Shown piece by piece: positions 8,543 through 17,286 of a DNA stretch of 33,853 nucleotides. Position 1 is the stretch's first letter; each line of letters opens with the position of its first letter. The stretch comes from Lachnospiraceae bacterium (lineage in GTDB: Bacteria; Bacillota; Clostridia; Lachnospirales; Lachnospiraceae), in the NCBI GenBank assembly GCA_024692825.1, contig JAILMB010000021.1, positions 1 to 33,853 on the forward strand. The letters run 5' to 3'. Both the position numbers and the translations under genes were made by a program. The notes beneath the pieces were generated by a model. That model saw only the letters and a list, made by a program, of their open reading frames with translations. It was not told the origin of the DNA and did no database searches.

Positions 8543-10999
8543 TTATCGAACTGTAATCTTGTCTAATTTCCAGATATCATCCACATACTCCTGGATGGTT
8601 CGATCAGAAGAAAACTTTCCGACATTTGCAACATTTAGCATTGCCATCTTTGCCCAACGTGCTTCATCTTTGTAGGCTTCTTCGATTTTTGCCCTTGCTT
8701 CTGCATAGGAACGGAAGTCCAAAAGATTGAAATAGGTATCTGCAAACTGTGTTGACTGAGTATTCAACAATGAGTTATATAGTGGTCTAAATAGTTCCGG
8801 ATCATTTGGTGAGTAAAATCCGTTAATTAATTGCATAAGTACTCTTCGAATGTCCTGATCGTTATTGAAGATGCCCATAGGATCATAATCTCTATTATGC
8901 TCATGAGCAATTACCTCATCTGCACTCATACCAAAGATAAAGGCATTCTCCTCGCCCATTTCCTGTACCATTTCAACGTTGGCACCATCCATCGTACCAA
9001 TGGTTACTGCCCCGTTTAACATGAACTTCATGTTTCCTGTACCGGAAGCTTCCTTTGAAGCAGTTGAAATCTGTTCGGATACATCAGCTGCTGCAAAAAT
9101 CCATTCAGCATTGGATACGCGGTAATCCTCAATGAAGACAACCTTAATCTTTCCGTTAATGGAAGGATCGTTATTAATTACAGCTGCTACATTGTTAATC
9201 AGCTTAATGGTAAGCTTTGCAATCTGGTATCCTGCTGCTGCTTTTGCACCGAAGATAAAGGTTCTTGGATAATAATCTCTTTCCGGATGATCCTTCATCT
9301 CATTATACAAATACATTACATGCAAGATATTTAACAGCTGTCTCTTGTATTCATGAAGACGTTTAACCTGTACATCAAAGATGGAACGTGGGTCTACTTC
9401 AATTCCATTGTGTTCTCTAATATACTTTGCAAGACGAACTTTATTCTTGTACTTGATGTTCATAAATTCCTGCTGAGCCTTTTTGTCCTCTGCATAAACC
9501 TCAAGTTTTTTCATCTTTGACAAATCTGTAATCCACTCTGGACCAATATGATCTGTTACCCAATCTGCAAGAAGCGGATTTCCATGAAGTAAGAATCTTC
9601 TTTGGGTAATTCCATTTGTCTTATTATTAAACTTTTCCGGATACATATCATAGAAATCTTTCAAAGACTGTTTTTTCAAGATCTCTGTATGTAGTGCAGC
9701 AACACCGTTTACAGAATAGCCTGCACAAATTGCAAGGTGAGCCATCTTAACCTGGCCATCACATACAATTGCCATACGCTGCTTTTTATCATTGTCTCCA
9801 GGGAATTTATTCTCAATATCCAAGCAGAAGCGACGATTAATCTCTTCTACAATATTGTAGATACGTGGAAGCAAACGTGAGAAAATCTCGATTGGCCACT
9901 TTTCAAGCGCTTCTGACATAATGGTATGGTTCGTATAAGCTACACACTTTGTAGTGATATCCCATGCTTCATCCCAGCCCATCTTATGCTCATCCATTAA
10001 CAGACGCATTAACTCGGCTACCGTTAAGGTTGGATGGGTATCATTCATCTGGAAGGTCACCTTCTTTGGCAAATCATGTAAATCCTTATGTGACTTTAAG
10101 AACTTATCAATTGCTCGCTGCAAAGATGCAGATACAAAGAAATACTGCTGTTTTAAGCGAAGTTCCTTTCCTGAAACATGATTGTCATTTGGATAAAGGA
10201 CTTCTACCAGACTTCGGGCAAGATTTTCATCCTCAACCGCTTTTTGATAATCTCCCTTATCAAAGCTCTCCAAAGAAAATACCTGTTTTGGTACCGCATC
10301 CCAAATCATAAGAGAATTGACTACGTTATTTCCATATCCAACGATTGGCATATCATATGGTACAGCCATAACAGAGCTATAATCCTTTTGGATAAACTCG
10401 ATTCTGCCATCCCCTTTATCCTCTGATGTAACGTATCCGCCAAATTTTACTTCGTACTCGTACTCTGAACGTTTTAACTCGAAAGGATAACCGTTTTTCA
10501 ACCAATCATCCGGTACTTCCTTCTGATTTCCATCTTCGATTTTCTGCTTAAACATTCCGTAGCGATAGCGGATACCACAACCGTAGGCTGCGTAACCCAA
10601 GGTTGAAAGAGAATCTAAAAAGCAGGCTGCCAGTCTTCCCAATCCACCATTTCCTAGAGCTGGATCCGGCTCTTCATCTTCGATGTTTTCAAGGTCAAAT
10701 CCCAATTCATCCAACACCTGTTGAACTTCCTTGTATGCCTTTAGGTTAATCATGTTATTTCCAAGCAAACGTCCGATCAAAAATTCCATTGACATGTAAT
10801 ACACAATCTTTGGATCTTGATCGTCCATTGCTTTTTGTGTCTTTAACCATGCATCAATGACATAGTCTTTTACAACTAGTGCAACTGCCTGATACACTTC
10901 CTGGTTAGAGGCCTCATCTAAGTCTTTACGATAAAGTCGACGTACGTTTTCCTTTATCTCAGCTTTGATTTTTTCTTTGTTAAATGCAGGTGTTTTCAT
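8543..10999 (-). CDS. glgP: Glycogen/starch/maltodextrin phosphorylase
   Basis: Pyridoxal-phosphate enzyme of glycosyltransferase family 35 that releases glucose 1-phosphate from alpha-1,4-glucan ends; cytoplasmic. The 818-residue length matches bacterial phosphorylases. Visible landmarks are the N-terminal EFLIGRLLGNN region, DPALGNGGLGRLAACFLDS, and the cofactor site EASGTGNMKFMLNGA, whose lysine (about residue 658) forms the Schiff base. The ATG at 10999 follows GGGGGAG; the longer frame to 11089 would overlap ileS by 62 bases and is less likely. The gene starts 28 bases after ileS and ends at its own terminator, so it appears to ride on the ileS transcript, an unusual pairing of translation and glycogen breakdown. 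Confidence 0.96.
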   Translation of the reverse strand: MKTPAFNKEKIKAEIKENVRRLYRKDLDEASNQEVYQAVALVVKDYVIDAWLKTQKAMDDQDPKIVYYMSMEFLIGRLLGNNMINLKAYKEVQQVLDELGFDLENIEDEEPDPALGNGGLGRLAACFLDSLSTLGYAAYGCGIRYRYGMFKQKIEDGNQKEVPDDWLKNGYPFELKRSEYEYEVKFGGYVTSEDKGDGRIEFIQKDYSSVMAVPYDMPIVGYGNNVVNSLMIWDAVPKQVFSLESFDKGDYQKAVEDENLARSLVEVLYPNDNHVSGKELRLKQQYFFVSASLQRAIDKFLKSHKDLHDLPKKVTFQMNDTHPTLTVAELMRLLMDEHKMGWDEAWDITTKCVAYTNHTIMSEALEKWPIEIFSRLLPRIYNIVEEINRRFCLDIENKFPGDNDKKQRMAIVCDGQVKMAHLAICAGYSVNGVAALHTEILKKQSLKDFYDMYPEKFNNKTNGITQRRFLLHGNPLLADWVTDHIGPEWITDLSKMKKLEVYAEDKKAQQEFMNIKYKNKVRLAKYIREHNGIEVDPRSIFDVQVKRLHEYKRQLLNILHVMYLYNEMKDHPERDYYPRTFIFGAKAAAGYQIAKLTIKLINNVAAVINNDPSINGKIKVVFIEDYRVSNAEWIFAAADVSEQISTASKEASGTGNMKFMLNGAVTIGTMDGANVEMVQEMGEENAFIFGMSADEVIAHEHNRDYDPMGIFNNDQDIRRVLMQLINGFYSPNDPELFRPLYNSLLNTQSTQFADTYFNLLDFRSYAEARAKIEEAYKDEARWAKMAMLNVANVGKFSSDRTIQEYVDDIWKLDKITVR

Positions 11000-11027
11000 A
11001 AGCACATTCTCCCCCGTTGTATTTTCG

Positions 11028-14000
11028 TTAGTTGTTCTTTGAAACGCTGAGGTTAACTTTTTCCCCATTAATGTTCCAAGATTTTTCATATCCTTCTACA
11101 GTTCCCTTCTGAAGTCCTGTTGCCAAAACTTCTGCTGCCACACTCTCTCCATATTTTGTAAAGATAGCTTCAATCTTTTCAGATCCTTCGTAAGCTACAG
11201 TAATATGATCCATAACTTCGAATCCAGCTTCTTTTCTCATTGTCTGAATCTTGGAAATAATCTCTCTTACAAATCCCTCTTCTAAGAGTTCTTCTGTAAG
11301 ATTTGTATCGAGAACAACGGTTACCTCATTATCTCCATCAGAAACAAATCCTTCCTGAGATTCCTGGGTAATTAACAAGTCCTCTTCTGCTAACTTAATA
11401 GATGCATCCACATCTGGTAAGGTGATAAATCCATCTTTTTGAAGCGCTTCATAAGCTGCATTTCCGTCTAATGATGCAAGAGCTTCCTGAATTCCCTTTA
11501 AGAACTTACCATACTTTGGTCCAACAGTACGAAGCTGTGGCTTAAAGGAATAGGTAGTAGCGGAAGATACATCCTTAGAGAACTCTGCATGTTTTACATT
11601 TAACTCATCTTCAATAATCTCAACATAGTATTCCGGCAATTCCTGTTCTGCCTTAATATACATGTTTCCGATTGGCTGACGGTTTTTAATATTTGCAGTA
11701 TTTCTACATGCGCGACCAAATACAACAATCTTTAACAATTCCTTCATGTTCTCTTCTAATTCAGAATCGATCCATGCTTCATTCACTTCAGGGAAGTCAC
11801 ATAAATGAATTGACTCTGGTGCAGAAGTATCTAATGAACGAACCATATTCTGATAGATTTCCTCTGTCATAAACGGAATCATTGGTGCTGCGGCCTTTGA
11901 AACTGTAACAAGGCAGGTATAAAGGGTCATATAAGCATTGATCTTATCCTGTTCCATTCCCTTTGCCCAGAAACGTTCACGGCTACGACGTACATACCAG
12001 TTTGACAAATCATCCACAAAAGAATCAAGAGCTCTTGCTGCTTCTGGAATCTGATAAGAACCAAGGCGGGTGTCTACTTCTTTTACGGTTGAATTCAAAC
12101 GAGACAATGCCCACTTATCCATAACAGATAACTTGTCATAGTCTAAGCTATACTTTGTAGCATCAAATTCATCAATATTTGCATAAAGAATAAAGAATGC
12201 ATAGGTATTCCATAAGGTGCCCATGAACTTTCTTTGTCCTTCCTGAACTGCCTTACCATGGAAACGGTTTGGAAGCCAAGGTGCTGAGTTAATGTAGAAG
12301 TACCAACGGATTGCATCTGCACCATAGGTTTCAAGTGCATCGAAAGGATCTACTGCATTTCCCTTTGACTTTGACATCTTCTGACCATTTTCATCCTGAA
12401 CATGTCCTAATACAATTACATTTTCATATGGAGCCTTGTTAAATAACAAGGTGGATTCTGCCATTAATGAATAGAACCATCCACGGGTCTGATCCACTGC
12501 TTCAGAAATAAACTTTGCAGGGAACTGCTGCTCAAACTTATCCTTGTTTTCAAATGGATAATGATGCTGAGCAAATGGCATTGCTCCTGAGTCAAACCAG
12601 CAGTCAATTACTTCTGGAACTCTTCTCATAGTCTTTCCGCAGTCAGGGCAGGTAAAGGTAACTTCATCAATATAAGGTCTGTGAAGTTCTACCTTTGCAT
12701 TTTCAGGATTTCCACTTCTTTCTGCAAGCTCTGCACGGGAACCGATTGCTTCTCTGTGTCCACAGTCTTCACATTCCCAAATGTTAAGTGGTGTACCCCA
12801 ATAACGGTTTCTTGAAATACCCCAATCCTGAATATTCTCTAACCAATCACCGAAACGTCCTTTTCCAATGGATTCAGGAATCCAGTTTACCGTGTTATTA
12901 TTTCGAATTAAATCCTCTTTTACTTCTGTCATCTTGATGAACCAAGATTCTCTCGCATAGTAAATAAGTGGAGTATCACATCTCCAGCAATGAGGATAGT
13001 CATGTTCAAACTTAGGAGCTGCAAATAAAAGACCTCTCTTGTCAAGCTCGATTAAAACTTCAGGATCTGCAGATTTTACTCCCTTATCCATTTCAGCCTG
13101 AGTAGGCTTTGCACGCATTCCGCCAAAAGGTGTTTCATCTAACATTTCACCTTTTTCATTCACCATCTGTACAAATGGAAGATCATAGTTTCTTCCTACA
13201 TTTGCATCGTCCTCACCAAAGGCAGGAGCGATGTGTACGATACCGGTACCATCTGTCATGGTTACGTATTCATCACAAGTAACAAAGAAGCCTTTTTTAT
13301 GCTGCTTATCAGCGCGAACCTTTGCGCAGTCATAAAGTGGTTCAAACTCTTTATACTCTAAATCTTTTCCTGTGTATGACTCTAAGACTTCATATGCCTT
13401 TTCATCGCTTCCTTCTTCAACCAAAGAAGCCAATACACTGTCAGCCAATGCCTTTGCCAAATAGTAGGTATATCCATCAGCTGCCTTCACTTTTACATAG
13501 GTCTCATGTGGGTTTACACAAAGTGCAACGTTTGATGGCAATGTCCAAGGTGTTGTGGTCCATGCCAAAAAGTATGCATCTTCTCCAGTCACCTTAAAAC
13601 GAACGATTGCAGAACGTTCTTTTAACGTCTTATATCCCTGTGCAACCTCCTGTGATGAAAGAGGAGTTCCACAACGAGGGCAGTAAGGAACTACTTTAAA
13701 TCCCTTGTAAAGTAATTTCTTGTCCCAGATTTCTTTTAGTGCCCACCATTCAGACTCAATAAAATTGTCATCATAGGTTACATATGGGTCGTCCATATCA
13801 GCCCAGAAGCCTACGGTTCCTGAGAAATCTTCCCACATTCCTTTATATTTCCATACAGATTCCTTACATTTATCAATGAAAGGTTCCATTCCGTATTCTT
13901 CAATCTGTTCTTTTCCATTTAATCCAAGAAGCTTTTCTACTTCTAATTCTACTGGAAGACCATGAGTATCCCATCCAGCCTTACGGGGAACGTATTTGCC

Positions 14001-14225
14001 CTTCATTGTCTGGTAACGAGGAATCATATCTTTAATAACACGGGTTAAAACGTGACCAATATGTGGCTTTCCATTTGCTGTTGGAGGTCCATCATAAAAG
14101 GTATAGGTTTCTCCTTCTTTACGAGAATCCATGGATTTCTGGAAAATATCATTTTCATCCCAGAATTTTTCAATCGCCTTCTCCCTGTCTACGAAATTTA
14201 AATCTGTGTCAACTTTCTTGTACAT
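11028..14225 (-). CDS. ileS: Isoleucyl-tRNA synthetase, eukaryal-like type 2
   Basis: Class I synthetase charging tRNA-Ile, 1065 residues. The HIGH signature is PHIGHV (55-58 for HIGH) and the KMSKS signature is QKMSKSKGN near residue 615. Cysteine pairs (CPRCG, CWRCD, and CEDCG with TCPDCG) are in the editing/insertion regions. The overall length, the YSFKPQLRTVGPKYGK segment in the C-terminal part and the absence of the terminal zinc finger of ordinary bacterial IleS place it with the eukaryal/archaeal-like type 2 enzymes, a group that includes mupirocin-insensitive MupA. No T-box leader fits upstream, as the gap to the previous gene is only 82 bases. The ATG at 14225 has an AAGGG about 14 bases upstream, a weak, distant ribosome binding site. 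Confidence 0.95.
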   Translation of the reverse strand: MYKKVDTDLNFVDREKAIEKFWDENDIFQKSMDSRKEGETYTFYDGPPTANGKPHIGHVLTRVIKDMIPRYQTMKGKYVPRKAGWDTHGLPVELEVEKLLGLNGKEQIEEYGMEPFIDKCKESVWKYKGMWEDFSGTVGFWADMDDPYVTYDDNFIESEWWALKEIWDKKLLYKGFKVVPYCPRCGTPLSSQEVAQGYKTLKERSAIVRFKVTGEDAYFLAWTTTPWTLPSNVALCVNPHETYVKVKAADGYTYYLAKALADSVLASLVEEGSDEKAYEVLESYTGKDLEYKEFEPLYDCAKVRADKQHKKGFFVTCDEYVTMTDGTGIVHIAPAFGEDDANVGRNYDLPFVQMVNEKGEMLDETPFGGMRAKPTQAEMDKGVKSADPEVLIELDKRGLLFAAPKFEHDYPHCWRCDTPLIYYARESWFIKMTEVKEDLIRNNNTVNWIPESIGKGRFGDWLENIQDWGISRNRYWGTPLNIWECEDCGHREAIGSRAELAERSGNPENAKVELHRPYIDEVTFTCPDCGKTMRRVPEVIDCWFDSGAMPFAQHHYPFENKDKFEQQFPAKFISEAVDQTRGWFYSLMAESTLLFNKAPYENVIVLGHVQDENGQKMSKSKGNAVDPFDALETYGADAIRWYFYINSAPWLPNRFHGKAVQEGQRKFMGTLWNTYAFFILYANIDEFDATKYSLDYDKLSVMDKWALSRLNSTVKEVDTRLGSYQIPEAARALDSFVDDLSNWYVRRSRERFWAKGMEQDKINAYMTLYTCLVTVSKAAAPMIPFMTEEIYQNMVRSLDTSAPESIHLCDFPEVNEAWIDSELEENMKELLKIVVFGRACRNTANIKNRQPIGNMYIKAEQELPEYYVEIIEDELNVKHAEFSKDVSSATTYSFKPQLRTVGPKYGKFLKGIQEALASLDGNAAYEALQKDGFITLPDVDASIKLAEEDLLITQESQEGFVSDGDNEVTVVLDTNLTEELLEEGFVREIISKIQTMRKEAGFEVMDHITVAYEGSEKIEAIFTKYGESVAAEVLATGLQKGTVEGYEKSWNINGEKVNLSVSKNN

Positions 14226-14307
14226 CTGTTTACATTTTTCCCTTCTATGTAAATAATCTTTTCTTTATATTATGAAACGACAAGTATCTCACTCATCGCA
14301 TTTCATT

Positions 14308-15009
14308 TTATAATTCTTGTCCGTACAAAACGGCGCTATCATTATCTAAAGTGTCACCATCCTCAGTGGTAGATGGTACTTCATCCTGCGTGGTTCCATC
14401 TTCTGTGGTAGAGTCCTCACCATAATTTTCTAAGAACTGCTCTACCTCATCTGGATCTGTCAAATCAATATCATAGATATCTTCATATTCATTCAAAATC
14501 GCATCTGTAAGGGCTGCACTTGAGCCGGCAAGTCCCCAGAATACAAAGCATAGAATAATAGAAATCACTGCTGTAATAATACCAGCAATTGCCATTCCTT
14601 TTCCCATGCCCCTTCCTTTTGCAAGCTGAATAATACCAAATATAATGGCAAGGATACCTGTGACTACATTTACGCAGCTGCAGAAGAACACCAATGAAAT
14701 AATACCTAATACCAAGGAAGCAATACCAAATCCTATCCGCTTATCGCCTGAACTTTGACGATTGTTTCCATCATTGTAAGGATTCTGATTGTAACCTCCA
14801 TATGGATTTTGTCCATTGTTGTTTCCGTATGAATTCTGTCCATTATTGTTTCCGTATGGGTTTTGCTCAAAAGACTCCTGTGAAGACCCGTAATTGTTAT
14901 TGCCTGATTCATTATCATAATAACTATTATTTGAAGAAGTTCTCTGAGTCGTTTCTTCCTGGAAGTAATCTTCTGAAAAAGTTCTCTTTTCGTTATTATT
15001 TTCGTCCAT
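14308..15009 (-). CDS. DUF4190-type membrane protein with Asn/Gly/Gln-rich repeats
   Basis: A 233-residue protein of unknown function. Residues about 1-90 are a low-complexity, Asn/Ser/Gly/Tyr/Gln-rich region with tandem copies of NPYGNNNGQ. A two-helix membrane module follows (about 93-160): GFGIASLVLGIISLVFF, then GILAIIFGIIQLAKGRGMGKGMAIAGII, the glycine-rich GI...L..G pattern of DUF4190-like proteins. The C-terminal third is acidic and Thr-rich (EDSTTEDGTTQ and similar). The ATG at 15009 has GGGAG seven bases upstream; a TTG at 15012 is less likely. It sits 19 bases after the small membrane protein gene and 82 bases before ileS. A membrane-surface or cell-envelope role is a guess from composition only. 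Confidence 0.7.
   Translation of the reverse strand: MDENNNEKRTFSEDYFQEETTQRTSSNNSYYDNESGNNNYGSSQESFEQNPYGNNNGQNSYGNNNGQNPYGGYNQNPYNDGNNRQSSGDKRIGFGIASLVLGIISLVFFCSCVNVVTGILAIIFGIIQLAKGRGMGKGMAIAGIITAVISIILCFVFWGLAGSSAALTDAILNEYEDIYDIDLTDPDEVEQFLENYGEDSTTEDGTTQDEVPSTTEDGDTLDNDSAVLYGQEL
14801..14865 (-). repeat. 27-bp tandem repeat encoding NPYGNNNGQ units
   Basis: Two full 27-bp copies (14801-14827 and 14828-14854) and a partial third differ at few positions and keep the reading frame of the DUF4190-type gene. Copy number may vary between strains by slippage. Confidence 0.8.
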
Positions 15010-15028
15010 CAATTTTCTCCCTATTCCC

Positions 15029-15331
15029 TTAATAAAAGTCTATGGAATCTATGATTTCTGACCAATCAATAGATCCGTTCATATGTAATATTCCGAAATA
15101 TATTCCGAAAAAAAGTAGAATCAAAAGTGCCATTCCTACATTGATTGCGCCAAGTATTCCTCCTATGGTAGCAACTCGATTTGCCTCAAAGTTTTTCCTC
15201 TGTAAGAAGAATAATACAATAGACACAACGCCTAAAGGCAATCCCACAAAGGGTTTGCAGATAAACACATAGGATAGTGTCGCTGTCAAAAGGCAGGCAA
15301 AACTAAACAGTCTGTCCTTCTTTTCATTCAT
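15029..15331 (-). CDS. Small DUF4190-like membrane protein
   Basis: A 100-residue protein with three hydrophobic segments (about 8-25, 28-43 and 57-83) and a Gly-rich last helix (ATIGGILGAINVGMALLI), resembling the membrane module of the following gene and of DUF4190-like proteins. Function unknown. The ATG at 15331 is chosen because GGAGG lies eight bases upstream; a TTG at 15346 would overlap that site. The next gene starts 19 bases downstream, so the two are probably made together. A promoter candidate lies at 15365-15393. Confidence 0.65.
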   Translation of the reverse strand: MNEKKDRLFSFACLLTATLSYVFICKPFVGLPLGVVSIVLFFLQRKNFEANRVATIGGILGAINVGMALLILLFFGIYFGILHMNGSIDWSEIIDSIDFY

Positions 15332-15364
15332 AGCGTCATCCTCCAACCTTTTAATCCACGATTT

Positions 15365-15393
15365 AGACTATCATATTTCCTCCCCTATCGCAA
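15365..15393 (-). promoter_or_regulatory. Candidate promoter for the DUF4190-like genes
   Basis: Minus-strand TTGCGA, 17 bases, TAGTCT, with a TG one base ahead of the -10 box (extended -10). It begins immediately after the upstream terminator, about 34 bases before the start at 15331. Confidence 0.4.
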
Positions 15394-15395
15394 GA

Positions 15396-15421
15396 AAAAG
15401 GCACCTCTTCAAGTGCCTTTT
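15396..15421 (-). terminator. Rho-independent terminator after the MFS-GDPD-hydrolase operon
   Basis: Nine-base arms AAAAGGCAC and GTGCCTTTT with an eight-base loop, followed by TTTTTC on the minus strand. It separates the alpha/beta hydrolase operon from the next unit and could act in both directions. Confidence 0.8.
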
Positions 15422-15471
15422 CCAAAATACTTCCCTCTATTTAATTATATTCCATGATTCTACTTTTAAGT

Positions 15472-15534
15472 ATCCATCCGTCTTTGAAACAGGGATAGAT
15501 CTTTGAAACATGCCTCCATCCCTGAACCATGGAT
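15472..15534. repeat. Nested inverted repeats with an internal direct repeat in the hydrolase 3' region
   Basis: Outer arms ATCCAT/ATGGAT (15472-15477, 15529-15534) enclose inner arms CAGGGAT/ATCCCTG (15490-15496, 15518-15524). An 11-base direct repeat TCTTTGAAACA occurs at 15481 and 15500. There is no T-run; the true terminator lies further on at 15396-15421. Role unknown; it may be an mRNA 3' end stabiliser or a small mobile-repeat remnant. Confidence 0.4.
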
Positions 15535-16514
15535 TATTGGTCTGATTCATAAAAATCAAGGACTTTCATGAAGTAGTCTTTTCTATCCTTATCATTTGCA
15601 TTAAAGATTTCATGCTTTGAATCCGGATAGCTGTATTTTTTGATTCCGGGATTATTTTCTAAAAACTTTTCCTGTCCTTTGGGTTCTACCATTGTATCAA
15701 GCCCCGCCTGAAATAAAATGGTAGGTGTTGTTATCTTATCGGCGTCACGAATGACTCTCTTCATTGCTTTCAAAGATTCTCTGCACCACCGATAAGTACC
15801 ACCATTTACCTGATAGTATTTGTTTTGTTTTTTCAGCTCAAACAAGTAGTGATGTCGTACCTCTGACTGAGCCGAACAGTTCGGATAGGTATTCACCCCG
15901 TCAAATCCATGCTGTCCCGGAAGATACTTCTCATCCCATCTGGCAATCACTGACCATCCCACAAGAAGCTTTACAACAAGAGGGGATGTTCCCCTAAAAT
16001 TTAGTTGCATCATAGGTGACGACAAAATTGCTTTTTTAAAATCCTTTGGATGAGACTCGAGATAAATTGCTCCAATACATCCACCCATAGAGTGACAGTA
16101 TAGATAATAGTTTTTAGACAAGGATTTCTCTGAAACCACCTTATCTACAAATATCTTTAAATCATCTACATAGGATTGGAATCTGGTTGCATGCACCCGG
16201 TCTAGTTCTTTTGTTTCACGGTAGGAATATCCATGGCCTCTATGTTCAATAAAAAACACGGAATATCCTGATTCATAAAAGTAATACACCATCTCGTGGT
16301 ATTTTGGAAAGAATTCGCAAAAACCATGAGAAATGACGATAGATGCTTTTTCTTCATCATTTATTAAATAATAATAGTGAATCGGTTTCTCATCATATCC
16401 TAAAAAGTCCCCTTCCTTCACCTGAGCCAGCACCGGTTTTACCTCCGACTCCATTCGCTCATCAAAGTCTTTCTCCCCAAATAGAAAATCCTTTTCTTTA
16501 TAGTCTCTTATCAT
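15534..16514 (-). CDS. Alpha/beta hydrolase, lysophospholipase/monoacylglycerol lipase-like
   Basis: A 326-residue serine hydrolase of the Hydrolase_4 type. HGFCEF at 63-68 provides the oxyanion-hole region, the nucleophile is S142 in CHSMGG (family norm GHSMGG), and the acid and base are probably D in FQAGLDTMV and H in DSKHEIF near the C-terminus. The catalytic set is therefore complete although the first Gly of the GxSxG elbow is replaced by Cys. No signal peptide is visible, so it should act in the cytoplasm. The ATG at 16514 follows GGAG by six bases. It lies 24 bases after the glycerophosphodiester phosphodiesterase gene, supporting a role in glyceride or lysophospholipid breakdown, though the substrate is inferred. 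Confidence 0.82.
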   Translation of the reverse strand: MIRDYKEKDFLFGEKDFDERMESEVKPVLAQVKEGDFLGYDEKPIHYYYLINDEEKASIVISHGFCEFFPKYHEMVYYFYESGYSVFFIEHRGHGYSYRETKELDRVHATRFQSYVDDLKIFVDKVVSEKSLSKNYYLYCHSMGGCIGAIYLESHPKDFKKAILSSPMMQLNFRGTSPLVVKLLVGWSVIARWDEKYLPGQHGFDGVNTYPNCSAQSEVRHHYLFELKKQNKYYQVNGGTYRWCRESLKAMKRVIRDADKITTPTILFQAGLDTMVEPKGQEKFLENNPGIKKYSYPDSKHEIFNANDKDRKDYFMKVLDFYESDQ

Positions 16515-16538
16515 TTTATTCTCCAACTTCAAATCTAT

Positions 16539-17261
16539 TTATGAAGTTTCCTCGATTACTCTGCGTGCCATATCAGGATAATTGGTAATTACCGAATCCA
16601 CCTTTGCAGCCACACACATCTTTACATATTCTTCTTCGTTTACGGTCCAGACATTTAACTTTAGGCCATTCTTTTTACACGCTTCCACAAAGCCGGGATA
16701 CTGCAAATTATAAAGAGCCGGATGAAGGGCATTTACACCGTGTTTCTTTCCGTACTCAGCCATATCAATCGGTCCATCTCCATATAAAAATCCAACTTCT
16801 GTATTTGGATCTAATTCATGAATTTTTACCACCGTATAGTGGTTAAAGGATGAATAAAAGACTCTGTCCTCCATTCCCATTTCCTTTGTAAGAGCAAGAA
16901 TTTTTTCTTCAATTGGATAAAACACGATTCCAGTTTTAATCTCAATATTTATAACCAGATTGGTTGGCTTTACAAGTTCAAACACCTCTCTCATAGTTGG
17001 AATATCAGCGTGAGGGTATTCCTTCATATGATTATTGAAATTAAACTTTCGAAGCTCATCAAGGGTATAGTCTTTAACCCAGCCCTTTCCATCAGAGGTT
17101 CGATCAATTTTTTCATCGTGAATTACAACAATTTCACCATCTTTTGTCATCTGAACATCCAGTTCAAACCCATCTGCACCTAATTCAATTGCCTTTTTAA
17201 ATGCCTCCATTGTGTTTTCCGGAGCATAACCTGATGCTCCACGATGTGCTAAAACTAACAT
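16539..17261 (-). CDS. Glycerophosphodiester phosphodiesterase (GDPD)
   Basis: Metal-dependent TIM-barrel enzyme that hydrolyses deacylated phospholipids to glycerol 3-phosphate and an alcohol. The 240-residue protein starts MLVLAHRGASGYAPENT, the GDPD signature with HRG (6-8) and PENT (14-17), followed by FELDVQMTKDG and the catalytic HDEKIDRT; the second conserved acidic segment is INIEIKTG. No signal peptide or membrane helices are present, so it is cytoplasmic like UgpQ rather than exported like GlpQ. The ATG at 17261 has AAGGA six bases upstream; a longer frame into the MFS gene is unlikely. It lies 25 bases after the MFS transporter gene, which suggests that its substrate or product crosses the membrane through that transporter. 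Confidence 0.93.
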   Translation of the reverse strand: MLVLAHRGASGYAPENTMEAFKKAIELGADGFELDVQMTKDGEIVVIHDEKIDRTSDGKGWVKDYTLDELRKFNFNNHMKEYPHADIPTMREVFELVKPTNLVINIEIKTGIVFYPIEEKILALTKEMGMEDRVFYSSFNHYTVVKIHELDPNTEVGFLYGDGPIDMAEYGKKHGVNALHPALYNLQYPGFVEACKKNGLKLNVWTVNEEEYVKMCVAAKVDSVITNYPDMARRVIEETS

Positions 17262-17286
17262 TTTATATCCTTCTTTCTTAAAGGGA

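Noticed and set aside
14226-14307. Possible T-box leader ahead of ileS
   Set aside because: The gap is only 82 bases, too short for a T-box leader, and no T-box sequence or terminator hairpin was found. The short leaders of serS and glyA also leave no room.
14801-14865. Short tandem repeats that might be a CRISPR array
   Set aside because: The units are contiguous without spacers, keep the reading frame and encode a repeated peptide; no cas genes are present.
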